18,975 nt of DNA from CAYOFK01 sp964403185 (GTDB lineage Bacteria; Bacteroidota; Bacteroidia; Bacteroidales; VadinHA17). Location: positions 1-18,975 of the forward strand of contig CAYOFK010000038.1 of the NCBI GenBank assembly GCA_964403185.1, read 5' to 3'. A program made the translations under genes and the position numbers. The notes under the pieces are model-generated. The model had not been told where the DNA came from and ran no database searches. It worked only from the letters and a program-made list of their open reading frames with translations. Positions within the stretch are counted from its first letter, which is position 1. Every line of letters begins with the position of its first letter. This document shows positions 1 through 7,596 of the stretch, piece after piece.

Positions 1-356
1 TGGGCATTTTACTGGCTTCGGCCTTCTTTAGTTTTATACATTTGCAATTCTATGGTTTTGTGCCACGGCTTTACCTGGGTGTTGTATTTGGATTGATCTA
101 TTACTGGTCGGGTTCAATATGGTTGCCCATGCTGGCACACTTTCTGAATAATGGGACTGCTGTGGTGATCTACTATATTTTCGGACAGGATGTTGTGGAA
201 AAAGATCTGGACACTATTGGTACCACTGAAGGTACGTGGTATATTGGACTCATCAGTCTGATTGTAGTATTTACGGCATTGTATTTCCTGTATCAGAACA
301 GGAGCAAAAATCTGTCCACATCCGGTGAAGGACCGCAGGGCCGGATTGATGGCTGA
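1..356 (+). CDS. CPBP-family intramembrane metalloprotease, 3' end
   Basis: This is the C-terminal part of a multi-pass membrane protein whose 5' end lies before the window; the frame is open from base 3 to the TGA at 354-356. The visible part reads FSFIHLQFYGFVPRLYLG, then a hydrophobic helix with YYWSGSIWLPMLAHFLNN, then a last membrane segment (IGLISLIVVFTALYFL) and a short polar tail. The FxxxH (FSFIH) and HxxN (HFLNN) motifs are the second and third conserved motifs of the CPBP/CAAX-protease (ABI, Rce1-like) family, which supply metal-binding residues inside the membrane. The first motif (EExxxR) would be upstream and cannot be checked. In bacteria such proteins process membrane substrates or confer self-immunity; the substrate here is unknown. 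The TTG at 42 is only an internal codon. Confidence 0.8.
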   Translation, partial: GILLASAFFSFIHLQFYGFVPRLYLGVVFGLIYYWSGSIWLPMLAHFLNNGTAVVIYYIFGQDVVEKDLDTIGTTEGTWYIGLISLIVVFTALYFLYQNRSKNLSTSGEGPQGRIDG

Positions 357-360
357 AAAA

Positions 361-1092
361 TCAACCTATATCACGCTGTTCCTCTTTTAAGAACCGTATT
401 TTCTGCAACTCATTTTTCCTGTACACGTAGTTCAGTCCGTATTCGGCAGCTTTTTCACGCCTGATGTCTTCAGGCAGGTCTTTAAAATAGTCCTCCACCT
501 CGTTCCATATGGTGAGAATGACATCATCTGCCCGGTCTCTCAGGGCTGCAAGTTCTTGAAGTGTGCGCTTATATTTCTTCCGGAGGGTTTTCTGGTACAT
601 ATATGCATCAAGGTATTGTTCATATTGCACCTTTACCAATGCCAGGGTAGGATTCGTGATACTGGATATTCCATCCCTGATCCTGACGCCCTCCCCATTG
701 ATCAGTTTTTCGCCCAGTTCAATAATTTCTTTATCAGTTCTGAGGGAAGGCAGGGATTTGAGATTTTCATCCAGGCCATATACAGCCCGTATCCTGCATG
801 GCAGATCTCCACGGATGATGGCCAGATTCATGACCTGAATGTAATGGGAGATATACAAACGGGCTTTTTTCTGGGCCTCTTTAAACCCCTGGCTTTTTTC
901 AGTCTGGTGTTTGAAGTTTTGCTTTTGCATACAAAGGGCATGATCAAAGGACCTTATAAATGACTGAAGTTTGGATAAACTGTTCTGGCTGAAGGCCAAT
1001 TTAAAAGGAGGCAGTTCTTTTCCTTTTTGAAGTGCACGATTCAAGGCCTTGATCCTGGAAGTATCTGTGTTTGGCAGTCTTCTGTAGGGCAT
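361..1092 (-). CDS. Conserved Bacteroidota protein of unknown function
   Basis: This 243-residue soluble protein begins MPYRRLPNTDTSRIKAL from an ATG at 1092. It is rich in Lys, Arg, Glu and Gln with long predicted helices, and residues 45-85 and 155-190 look coiled-coil-like. There is no signal peptide, membrane segment or recognisable catalytic motif. The N-terminus resembles, from memory, a family of uncharacterised proteins recurrent in Bacteroidota. The high positive charge and helices would fit a nucleic-acid- or ribosome-associated role, but that is speculation. Its stop codon is four bases from that of the convergent CPBP gene. It is divergent from the aminopeptidase gene across 227 bases. 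A -7-like sequence with one mismatch (TATATTCG, minus strand, 1135-1142) lies about 45 bases upstream of its start. Confidence 0.7.
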   Translation of the reverse strand: MPYRRLPNTDTSRIKALNRALQKGKELPPFKLAFSQNSLSKLQSFIRSFDHALCMQKQNFKHQTEKSQGFKEAQKKARLYISHYIQVMNLAIIRGDLPCRIRAVYGLDENLKSLPSLRTDKEIIELGEKLINGEGVRIRDGISSITNPTLALVKVQYEQYLDAYMYQKTLRKKYKRTLQELAALRDRADDVILTIWNEVEDYFKDLPEDIRREKAAEYGLNYVYRKNELQKIRFLKEEQRDIG

Positions 1093-1319
1093 TAGAGGGT
1101 GTTAATGGTTTGTTGAAAAGGTGACAGATCTTTGCGAATATAGTGTTTTATTTGAAATAAGCAAGGGCATTCGCATTAATATTTTTTTAAGTTTAAATAA
1201 AAAATGTTGTTGTTTAAAATTCTGCATAAAAACAGGAGATCACTTTTTTTGAATTCATGATAATTGACACTATTTTTATCAATTGCAAGCCTGTTATTTG
1301 CTCATAAAAAAATAAGAAT

Positions 1320-2708
1320 ATGTTTAATCAAAATGTTTATGCCAACCGTAGGTCCAGCCTGAAAAGTCAAATAAAATCAGGCATACTGTTGTTCCCGGGG
1401 AATACCGAAGTATCCATGAATTACCCTGCAAATACCTATTCATTCAGGCAGGATAGTGATTTTATATATTTCTTTGGAATCGACCATCCGGACCTGGCCG
1501 GAATCATTGATGTTGATTCGGGTCAGGAGATCATCTTTGGAGATGATGTTGAAATGGATGACATCATCTGGATGGGCCCCCAGCCTGCCATGAGGGATCA
1601 GGCGGCCCTTGTTGGGGTATCCGAAACCCGTTCATTTAAAAAACTAAGAGAATTTATTGCGTCGGCCCTGGCACAAAAAAGGGAGATTCATTTTTTGCCG
1701 CCTTACAGGGGAGAAAATAAACTGCTGCTTAGCACCCTGTTAAACATCCCTGCGGCCTCGCTAAAGGAACATACTTCCAAGGCTTTGATCAGGGCAGTAG
1801 TAAAACTGAGATTAGTCAAGGAGGAAGTCGAAATAAATGAGATTGAACAAGCCATGGGTACGGCTTATGAAATGCATACTACAGCTATGAAAATGGCCCA
1901 TCCAGGAATTGTGGAACGGGAAATTTCAGGGACCATTGAAGGGATTGCCAATGCGTTGGGAATAGGTGTTTCATTCCCTGTTATTTTATCCATAAACGGG
2001 CAGATACTGCACAACCATTACCACGGGAACACACTTGTTAAAGGACGCATGATGGTCACAGACGCAGGTGCCGAATCACTGTTACATTATGCCAGTGATA
2101 TTACCAGGACCGTTCCTGTTGGTGGTGTTTTTAATGAGCGGCAGAAAGGCATTTATGAAATTGTATTGAAAGCCAATATGGAAACCATCAGGGCGGTTAA
2201 GCCCGGGGGATCAAACCGGGACAACCACATACTGTCGGCAGAAATCATCGCCTCGGGGTTAAAGGATCTTGGCCTGATGAAAGGTGATGTAAAAGAGGCG
2301 GTTCAGTCAGGAGCACACGCATTGTTCTTTCCACATGGACTGGGCCATCATATGGGATTGGATGTGCATGATATGGAAGGGCTTGGGGAGGATTATGTTG
2401 GCTATGATGACACCATTAAACGAAGCAATCAGTTTGGCCTGGCATTTCTGAGATTTGCAAAAACCTATGAGCCGGGACATGTGTTCACTATTGAACCCGG
2501 GTGCTATTTCATTCCTGCCCTGATCGATCAATGGCGGTCTGAAAATAAATTCAAAGATTTCATTAATTACGAGAAGGTTGAATCCTATAAAGATTTTGGA
2601 GGCATCAGGATTGAGGACGATATCCTTGTTACCAAAGAAGGATTCAAAGTGCTTGGGCCACCCATTCCAAAGACGGTTTCAGAAGTTGAAGAGATCATGA
2701 AGGGGTGA
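1320..2708 (+). CDS. pepP: Xaa-Pro aminopeptidase (aminopeptidase P, M24B)
   Basis: This cytosolic metallopeptidase releases N-terminal residues preceding proline. The protein has 462 residues, normal for the long AMPP form. It has an N-terminal creatinase-like domain (about 1-165, including SFRQDSDFIYFFGIDHPD, the typical AMPP_N signature) and a pita-bread catalytic domain (about 175-455). The five dinuclear-metal ligands are all recognisable: Asp248 (VTDAGAE), Asp260 (ASDITR), His343 in HGLGHHMGLDVHD, Glu392 (TIEPGCY) and Glu432 (RIEDD). His350 (VHD) is the conserved substrate-pocket histidine. The start ATG is placed by the family's usual N-terminus; no clear ribosome site precedes it. It is a single gene, divergent from the unknown protein on its left. 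Function is confident; the symbol follows the family. Confidence 0.92.
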   Translation: MFNQNVYANRRSSLKSQIKSGILLFPGNTEVSMNYPANTYSFRQDSDFIYFFGIDHPDLAGIIDVDSGQEIIFGDDVEMDDIIWMGPQPAMRDQAALVGVSETRSFKKLREFIASALAQKREIHFLPPYRGENKLLLSTLLNIPAASLKEHTSKALIRAVVKLRLVKEEVEINEIEQAMGTAYEMHTTAMKMAHPGIVEREISGTIEGIANALGIGVSFPVILSINGQILHNHYHGNTLVKGRMMVTDAGAESLLHYASDITRTVPVGGVFNERQKGIYEIVLKANMETIRAVKPGGSNRDNHILSAEIIASGLKDLGLMKGDVKEAVQSGAHALFFPHGLGHHMGLDVHDMEGLGEDYVGYDDTIKRSNQFGLAFLRFAKTYEPGHVFTIEPGCYFIPALIDQWRSENKFKDFINYEKVESYKDFGGIRIEDDILVTKEGFKVLGPPIPKTVSEVEEIMKG

Positions 2709-3132
2709 GGGTAGATCAGGACGGGTCGTCAGAATCGCAGATAAACAGGAACCGCGGACCGGTTGCCAAATTGTTACATTGCTATAAAACAAATAGCGGA
2801 TTGCCTGTAGGGCGCCTCTCTGAGTCGCTAATCGACTTACAAAGTCGATCTTCAGGGCCTTGAGCCTAATATCTGTCGGACCGCTGAAAACGGGGCGCCC
2901 ACGCTAAAGGATATTCGCTTCGCTCATTCCATGCGCTCAAACGTTCGGCGACAGCGTGCAGACGGAACAATACCACAGTATGATTTTAGTACGGAGTAGC
3001 GTTTCTTCATTCTATCCCTACGGGATGCATTCATTTCTGGTCACATATCCAGGCATTAAAATGCCTGTCTATTACCATTCAGTCCTTACAGGACGATAAA
3101 CAGCAATACTGATCAGCTGGATCAGGTTTTCA
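2709..3132. repeat. Gene-free block of small hairpins (REP-like)
   Basis: No reading frame here is credible as a gene. The stretch is a chain of inverted repeats. GGGCGCC (2810-2816) can pair with GGCGCCC (2894-2900) around an internal hairpin ATCGACTT-ACA-AAGTCGAT (2831-2849). CACGCT (2900-2905) pairs with AGCGTG (2953-2958). Three compact hairpins follow at 3014-3026, 3050-3067 and 3082-3094, then CTGAT/ATCAG at 3109-3125. The block lies between the convergent ends of pepP and the sdh operon, where such repeats tend to survive, and it would be in the 3' untranslated region of both transcripts. It may serve as terminator or mRNA-stabilising structure. No transposase is present. Confidence 0.6.
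3014..3094 (-). repeat. Three tandem REP-like hairpins
   Basis: There are three perfect inverted repeats with very short loops: ATCCC-TAC-GGGAT (3014-3026), CAGGCATT-AA-AATGCCTG (3050-3067) and GTCCT-TAC-AGGAC (3082-3094). Read on the minus strand, the first and third share a GTA loop and are each followed by a nearly identical tail (GGATAGAATG and GGACTGAATG), so they look like units of one modular repeat. They lie just beyond the sdhB stop codon in the direction of sdh transcription. Confidence 0.65.
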
Positions 3133-3873
3133 TCAGATGATTTTTGCTTTAAGGAACTGCCGGTTCAGGCGTGCAATGTTTGAAAGGGAAATGTTTTTTG
3201 GACATTCAGCCTCACAGGCACCGGTATTTGTACAATTACCAAATCCCAGTTCATCCATTTTTCTGATCATGGCCTGAACGCGTTCCTTTGCTTCAATGCG
3301 GCCCTGAGGGAGCAGTGCATATTGCGATACCTTAGCCGACACAAACAGCATGGCTGAAGCATTTTTACAGGCCGCAACGCAAGCTCCGCACCCGATGCAG
3401 ATGGCTGCATCAAAGGCCTGGTCTGATATATCTTTTTTCACAAGATTGGCATTGGCATCAGGCGCTGAATTTACATTGGTGGAAATAAAACCACCGGCCT
3501 GCTGGATCTGATCAAAGGCATCCCTGTTAACAATAAGGTCTTTTACAACCGGGAATGCCTTTGCCCTCCAGGGTTCCACAACAATGGAGTCCCCATCCTT
3601 AAATACACGCATGGACAGATGGCAGGTGGTAATCCCCTTCAGGGGCCCATGTGGTTCTCCGTTGATATACAATCCACAGGATCCACAGATACCTTCCCGG
3701 CAATCATGATCGAATGCAACCGGATCATCACCTTTTCTGATCAGGTCAAGATTAAAGGCATCAAGCATTTCAGGGAACGACATCTCCGCAGAGGCCCCGT
3801 TAAAATTATAGCTAACAAATTTGCCTTTGTCTTCAGCGTTTTTTTGACGCCAAATTTTTAATTTGAGTTTCAT
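3133..3873 (-). CDS. sdhB: Succinate dehydrogenase/fumarate reductase iron-sulfur subunit
   Basis: This electron-transfer subunit of complex II sits on the cytoplasmic side and carries electrons between the flavin subunit and the membrane cytochrome. The protein has 246 residues. The N-terminal plant-type ferredoxin domain binds [2Fe-2S] through Cys58, Cys63, Cys66 (CREGICGSC) and Cys84. The C-terminal domain has CIGCGACVAAC with Cys159, Cys162, Cys165 plus Cys224 for [4Fe-4S], and Cys169, Cys214, Cys220 for [3Fe-4S], following the E. coli spacing. All eleven cluster ligands are therefore present. It is the last gene of the leftward operon, 34 bases after sdhA. In Bacteroidota this enzyme can run as either succinate dehydrogenase or fumarate reductase, so frdB would be an equally valid symbol. 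Confidence 0.95.
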   Translation of the reverse strand: MKLKLKIWRQKNAEDKGKFVSYNFNGASAEMSFPEMLDAFNLDLIRKGDDPVAFDHDCREGICGSCGLYINGEPHGPLKGITTCHLSMRVFKDGDSIVVEPWRAKAFPVVKDLIVNRDAFDQIQQAGGFISTNVNSAPDANANLVKKDISDQAFDAAICIGCGACVAACKNASAMLFVSAKVSQYALLPQGRIEAKERVQAMIRKMDELGFGNCTNTGACEAECPKNISLSNIARLNRQFLKAKII

Positions 3874-3907
3874 ATTTATTATTATCTGTTAGTCAGAAAT
3901 ACATGTA

Positions 3908-5827
3908 TTATTTATAGCTCCGCACCTTTACCTCAACCTCCTTAAACACCAGATCTTCTTTATGGTGATTGTGTGGTTGATCTGCCCCGGCATACTCCCA
4001 GGCTGAGACAAATGAGAAATTGACATCATCACGTTTGGCTTCTCCATCTTCGGTTTGACTTTCTTCGCGGAAGTGAGCGCCGCATGATTCTGTCCGGTTC
4101 AGTGCATCCCGGATCATAAGGGCAGCCAGTTCGAAATAATCGGATACACGGCCGGCCTTTTCAAGTTCCTGGTTGAGCTCTTCGGCGGTTCCTGCCACCT
4201 TCACATCTTTCCAGAACTCATCTTTCAGTTCTTTTACAAGGCTTGCAGCTTTGTTTAAACCTTCAATGTTGCGGGACATACCACAATGGTCCCACATAAT
4301 TTTTCCCAGTTTCCGGTGGAATTCGGTAGGTGTTTGGGTGCCATTCACAGAAAGGAGTTTATGGATCCGGCCGGTCACAGCCTTTTCAGCCTCATCGAAT
4401 TCTTTCAGATCTGTAGAGATCGTTGGAGTCCGGATTTCATCGGCAAGATAATTTCCGATGGTATACGGCAGGATAAAATATCCATCTCCGGAAGCCTGCA
4501 TCAGGGAACTGGCACCCAGGCGGTTGGCGCCATGATCTGAAAAATTTGATTCCCCGATGGCGTACAGGCCCGGAATCGTGGTCATCAGCTCATAGTCCAC
4601 CCACAGGCCCCCCATGGTATAGTGGCCGGCAGGATAAATGCGCATGGGTTCATCATAAGGATTGATGCCGGTAATGGTCTCATACATTTCAAAGAGGTTT
4701 CCATATTTATCCTCTATGGCCTCTTTTCCCTGTTTTTCCATGGCATCCCTGAAATCAAGGTTTACTGCAAGGCCGGTTTCACCTACGCCATAACCTGCAT
4801 CGCAGCGTTCTTTTGCGGCCCTGGACGCCACATCCCTGGGCACCAGGTTCCCGAATGCCGGATAACGGCGCTCCAGGTAATAATCACGCTCCTCTTCAGG
4901 GATCTCATTTGGGTGCCGCTTGTCATCCTTTTGTTTGGGCACCCAGATGCGTCCGTCGTTCCGGAGTGATTCGGACATCAGTGTGAGTTTCGCCTGATAA
5001 TCGTTCAGTTGTGGGATGCTGGTTGGATGGATTTGCACAAAGCTGGGATTGGCAAAAAAGGCCCCTTTTTTATGTGCGATCCAGGCGGCTGAAGGATTGG
5101 AATTCACGGCCAGGGTTGACAGGTAATAAATGGTTCCATAACCTCCGGAGGCCAAAACAACTGCATGTGCCGAATGGCGTTCCAGTTCACCGGTAATCAG
5201 GTTCCTGGTTATTATGCCCCTGGCTTTTCCGTCAATCACCACCAATTCCTGCATTTCCCTCCGCGGATACATGGTGACCATTCCTTTATTCACTTGCCGT
5301 ACCAATGATGAATAGGTTCCCAGCAGGCATTGCTGACCGGTCTGGCCACGGGCGTAAAAGGTTCTTGACACCTGGACCCCGCCAAAAGACCGGTTATCGA
5401 GTCCCCCGCCATAATCACGTGCAAAGGGTACTCCAATGGCTGTGAAATGATCGATCACATCGTTGCTTACTTCTGCGGCCCTGTAAACATTGGCTTCACG
5501 GGCCCTGTAATCACCGCCCTTGATCATGTCATAGAACAGCCGGTAGATGCTGTCACCATCGTTTTGATAGTTTTTGGCTGCATTAATACCGCCCTGGGCC
5601 GCCACTGAATGGGCTCTGCGGGGGGAATCCTGGAAGCAGAAATTCTTGACATTGTATCCAAGTTCTCCGAGTGCGGAAGCGGCTCCTGCACCGGCCAGCC
5701 CGGTTCCAACAACAATGATGTCCAGTTTTTTCTTATTGGCGGGATTCACAAGTTTTGCCGAGGCTTTATACCTGGTCCACATTTCAGCAAGGGCACCGTC
5801 AGGGATCTTTGAATTGAGTTTATACAT
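3908..5827 (-). CDS. sdhA: Succinate dehydrogenase/fumarate reductase flavoprotein subunit
   Basis: This is the catalytic subunit of complex II, interconverting succinate and fumarate with covalent FAD. The protein has 639 residues, as expected for the Bacteroidota/epsilon-proteobacterial type B enzyme. The dinucleotide-binding loop GTGLAGAGAA begins at residue 41. His73 in RRAHSVAAQGG is the expected site of covalent FAD attachment. Substrate-site residues are seen at His267 (IHPTS), Arg331 (LVPRDVASR), His402 (GHYTMGG) and Arg436 (GANRLGASSL). The C-terminal helical domain carries the usual CGAHFREES segment. It lies between sdhC (22 bases upstream) and sdhB (34 bases downstream), so the three are cotranscribed. 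Direction of catalysis cannot be read from sequence. Confidence 0.96.
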   Translation of the reverse strand: MYKLNSKIPDGALAEMWTRYKASAKLVNPANKKKLDIIVVGTGLAGAGAASALGELGYNVKNFCFQDSPRRAHSVAAQGGINAAKNYQNDGDSIYRLFYDMIKGGDYRAREANVYRAAEVSNDVIDHFTAIGVPFARDYGGGLDNRSFGGVQVSRTFYARGQTGQQCLLGTYSSLVRQVNKGMVTMYPRREMQELVVIDGKARGIITRNLITGELERHSAHAVVLASGGYGTIYYLSTLAVNSNPSAAWIAHKKGAFFANPSFVQIHPTSIPQLNDYQAKLTLMSESLRNDGRIWVPKQKDDKRHPNEIPEEERDYYLERRYPAFGNLVPRDVASRAAKERCDAGYGVGETGLAVNLDFRDAMEKQGKEAIEDKYGNLFEMYETITGINPYDEPMRIYPAGHYTMGGLWVDYELMTTIPGLYAIGESNFSDHGANRLGASSLMQASGDGYFILPYTIGNYLADEIRTPTISTDLKEFDEAEKAVTGRIHKLLSVNGTQTPTEFHRKLGKIMWDHCGMSRNIEGLNKAASLVKELKDEFWKDVKVAGTAEELNQELEKAGRVSDYFELAALMIRDALNRTESCGAHFREESQTEDGEAKRDDVNFSFVSAWEYAGADQPHNHHKEDLVFKEVEVKVRSYK

Positions 5828-5849
5828 AATATGATGGAGTTATCAGTTT

Positions 5850-6494
5850 TTATTTAAAGAAAAGAATACCAATGGGGATGGTGGCATATCCGATGGGTAC
5901 CAGGATGGCATAGATCAGCCCGATGGTTTTAATAAATCGTGTATATTTTTTGTGTTCAAGTCCAAAAGTCTGAAAGGCCGATTGAAAAGCATGATGTAAA
6001 TGAAAAGCAAGAATGGACAGGGAAACAAGGTAGATGACAACATAAACCGGGAGTTTGAAGAGCGCGTTGGCCAACCCATAGAAGTTTTCATGGTCGCCTT
6101 CCACCAGACCAATTTTTATAAACCAAAAATTGACAAAATGAATAAACAGAAATACCGCAATGATGATTCCTGTATAGATCATGTATTTCGAGAAAAAGGA
6201 AGTTTGTGATTGTGCAACTTTTTTATAGCGGATGGGACGGGCCATCCAGTTCTGAATCTGTAAAATAACCCCCCACAGCATGTGAATAAAAAAGCCTCCG
6301 ATCAGCACCACTTCAAATATCCTTACGATGGGGTTGGTGGCCATAAAATGAGCGGCCTTATTGAAGGGTCCGGGATCATCCGACAGCAGGAACAGATTCA
6401 GGCCCAGATGTACCAACAGGAAAATCACTAAGAAAAGTCCGGCTGCTGCCATTACAAACTTCTTTGTAACCGATGTACCAAAAAAACGACTCAT
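5850..6494 (-). CDS. sdhC: Succinate dehydrogenase cytochrome b subunit (diheme b558 type)
   Basis: This membrane anchor of complex II exchanges electrons with the quinone pool. The 214-residue protein has five predicted membrane helices (about 13-35, 58-80, 105-127, 150-172 and 190-212). Histidines at 29, 71, 119 and in the cluster 165-168 (FHLHHAF) are placed like the four axial ligands of two b hemes in single-subunit type B anchors such as Wolinella FrdC and Bacillus SdhC. This explains why no sdhD is present. It is the first gene of the operon, so the promoter should lie in 6495-6639; I found no exact TAnnTTTG box for it there. Confidence 0.93.
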   Translation of the reverse strand: MSRFFGTSVTKKFVMAAAGLFLVIFLLVHLGLNLFLLSDDPGPFNKAAHFMATNPIVRIFEVVLIGGFFIHMLWGVILQIQNWMARPIRYKKVAQSQTSFFSKYMIYTGIIIAVFLFIHFVNFWFIKIGLVEGDHENFYGLANALFKLPVYVVIYLVSLSILAFHLHHAFQSAFQTFGLEHKKYTRFIKTIGLIYAILVPIGYATIPIGILFFK

Positions 6495-6584
6495 GAGAAT
6501 ACAATTAAAGGATGATGATTAAATTGCGTCAGATATATAAGAACAGATGAATTTATAAATTTATTTTTAATAATAATCTTTTTT

Positions 6585-6600
6585 CATGTTGGGGAACATG
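6585..6600. promoter_or_regulatory. Perfect inverted repeat between divergent sdhC and hydrolase genes
   Basis: CATGTT-GGGG-AACATG is a perfect six-base inverted repeat in the 145-base divergent intergenic region. Its position, 40 bases before the hydrolase ATG and 90 bases before sdhC, would suit an operator for a dimeric regulator. No regulator gene is nearby, and a chance palindrome of this size is possible. Confidence 0.25.
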
Positions 6601-6639
6601 TGAAAGTTATTTAAATGCAATCTAAGAAATATTTATAAG

Positions 6640-7452
6640 ATGCCGGATACACAAAATTTCGGGACAACAGAATTTTTAGATGGTGCCTTAAGGTACAAAG
6701 AGAATGGTGCAGGAGAGGCTGTTCTTTTGGTGCATGGGTATCTTGAATCGGGTGAAATTTGGAGTGGATTTTCAGAGGCCCTTGAAAAAAATTACAGGGT
6801 GGTCCAACCGGATTTGCCCGGGCATGGTGGATCGGATGTGCTTTCCACTGTGCATACAATGGAACTCCTGGCGGAAGCAGTAAAAACTGTTCTGGATGAT
6901 GCCGGCATAAGGAAGGTGTTTATGGTCGGGCATTCTTTGGGCGGGTATGTAACCCTGGCGTTTCTGGAATTGTACCCGGAAAGACTGAACGGGTTTTGCT
7001 TATTCCATGCACATCCTGTGGCAGACACCCCGGAAACCAGGTGGAAACGGGAACGGGAAATCCGGCTTATTGATGAGGGCAAAAAAGAACTTATTTACAA
7101 TACCAATATCCCCAATGCTTTTGCAGATGCAAATCTGAAAAGAATGGGGGGAGAAATATCCTTTGCCAAAACCATTGCTGCAAATACCCCTGATGAAGGC
7201 ATTAAAGCCATGCTCAGGGGGATGATGCAGCGGCCGGACAGGACCGGAATTCTGGAGGAAACCGGACTTCCCTTCTTGTGGATCCTGGGCAGGCACGACA
7301 ACTATATTCCTTATGAAATGATACTGGAAAAAGTACAACTGCCCAAAAGAGGCAGGTTGGTTACTCTGGAAAACAGCGGCCATCAGGGATTTATGGAAGA
7401 GCCCGGAGAAGCTCTTGAAGCCTTAAGTGGTTTTATTAAAGCAATTTTCTAA
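6640..7452 (+). CDS. Alpha/beta hydrolase-fold protein
   Basis: This 270-residue cytosolic hydrolase has the complete family triad: nucleophile Ser99 in GHSLGG, Asp220 in GRHDNYIP and His248 in SGHQGF. The oxyanion-hole motif is VHGYLES (His32-Gly33), and DLPGHGGSD follows at 58-66. A helical cap domain probably spans 125-200. The substrate cannot be predicted; esterase or lactonase activity is as likely as any other. The start is the ATG at 6640, which gives the usual short N-terminus before the first strand. It ends six bases before the scaffold gap and is convergent with the S41 protease. Confidence 0.88.
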   Translation: MPDTQNFGTTEFLDGALRYKENGAGEAVLLVHGYLESGEIWSGFSEALEKNYRVVQPDLPGHGGSDVLSTVHTMELLAEAVKTVLDDAGIRKVFMVGHSLGGYVTLAFLELYPERLNGFCLFHAHPVADTPETRWKREREIRLIDEGKKELIYNTNIPNAFADANLKRMGGEISFAKTIAANTPDEGIKAMLRGMMQRPDRTGILEETGLPFLWILGRHDNYIPYEMILEKVQLPKRGRLVTLENSGHQGFMEEPGEALEALSGFIKAIF

Positions 7453-7457
7453 TCCGG

Positions 7458-7557
7458 NNNNNNNNNNNNNNNNNNNNNNNNNNNNNNNNNNNNNNNNNNN
7501 NNNNNNNNNNNNNNNNNNNNNNNNNNNNNNNNNNNNNNNNNNNNNNNNNNNNNNNNN
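7458..7557. other. Assembly gap (100 N)
   Basis: Exactly 100 unknown bases. The round number points to a scaffolding placeholder, so the true distance and content between the hydrolase and the S41 protease are unknown. Linkage across this point depends on read pairing. Confidence 0.98.
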
Positions 7558-7592
7558 TAGTCGGAGGCCACCTTCAAGGTGGTCTCCGACTA
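7558..7592. repeat. Long near-perfect hairpin at the gap edge
   Basis: Two 17-base arms (TAGTCGGAGGCCACCTT and AAGGTGGTCTCCGACTA) are separated by a single C, with only one G-T mismatch. The realistic loop is TTCAA. It starts directly at the N run and ends four bases before the stop codon of the S41 protease. No T-run follows on either strand, so it is not a classic terminator. A dispersed repeat is more likely, which would also explain why the assembly broke here. Confidence 0.7.
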
Positions 7593-7596
7593 CTAC

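Noticed and set aside
556..963. 135-codon rightward frame inside the unknown protein gene
   Set aside because: It is the antisense shadow of the 361-1092 gene; the sequence lacks domain-like features, and the opposite strand gives a full-length credible protein.
3109..3132. Terminator CTGAT/ATCAG followed by GTTTT at the sdhB end
   Set aside because: The stem is five bases with a seven-base loop and a T-run of four; it is listed only within the hairpin block, not as a terminator.
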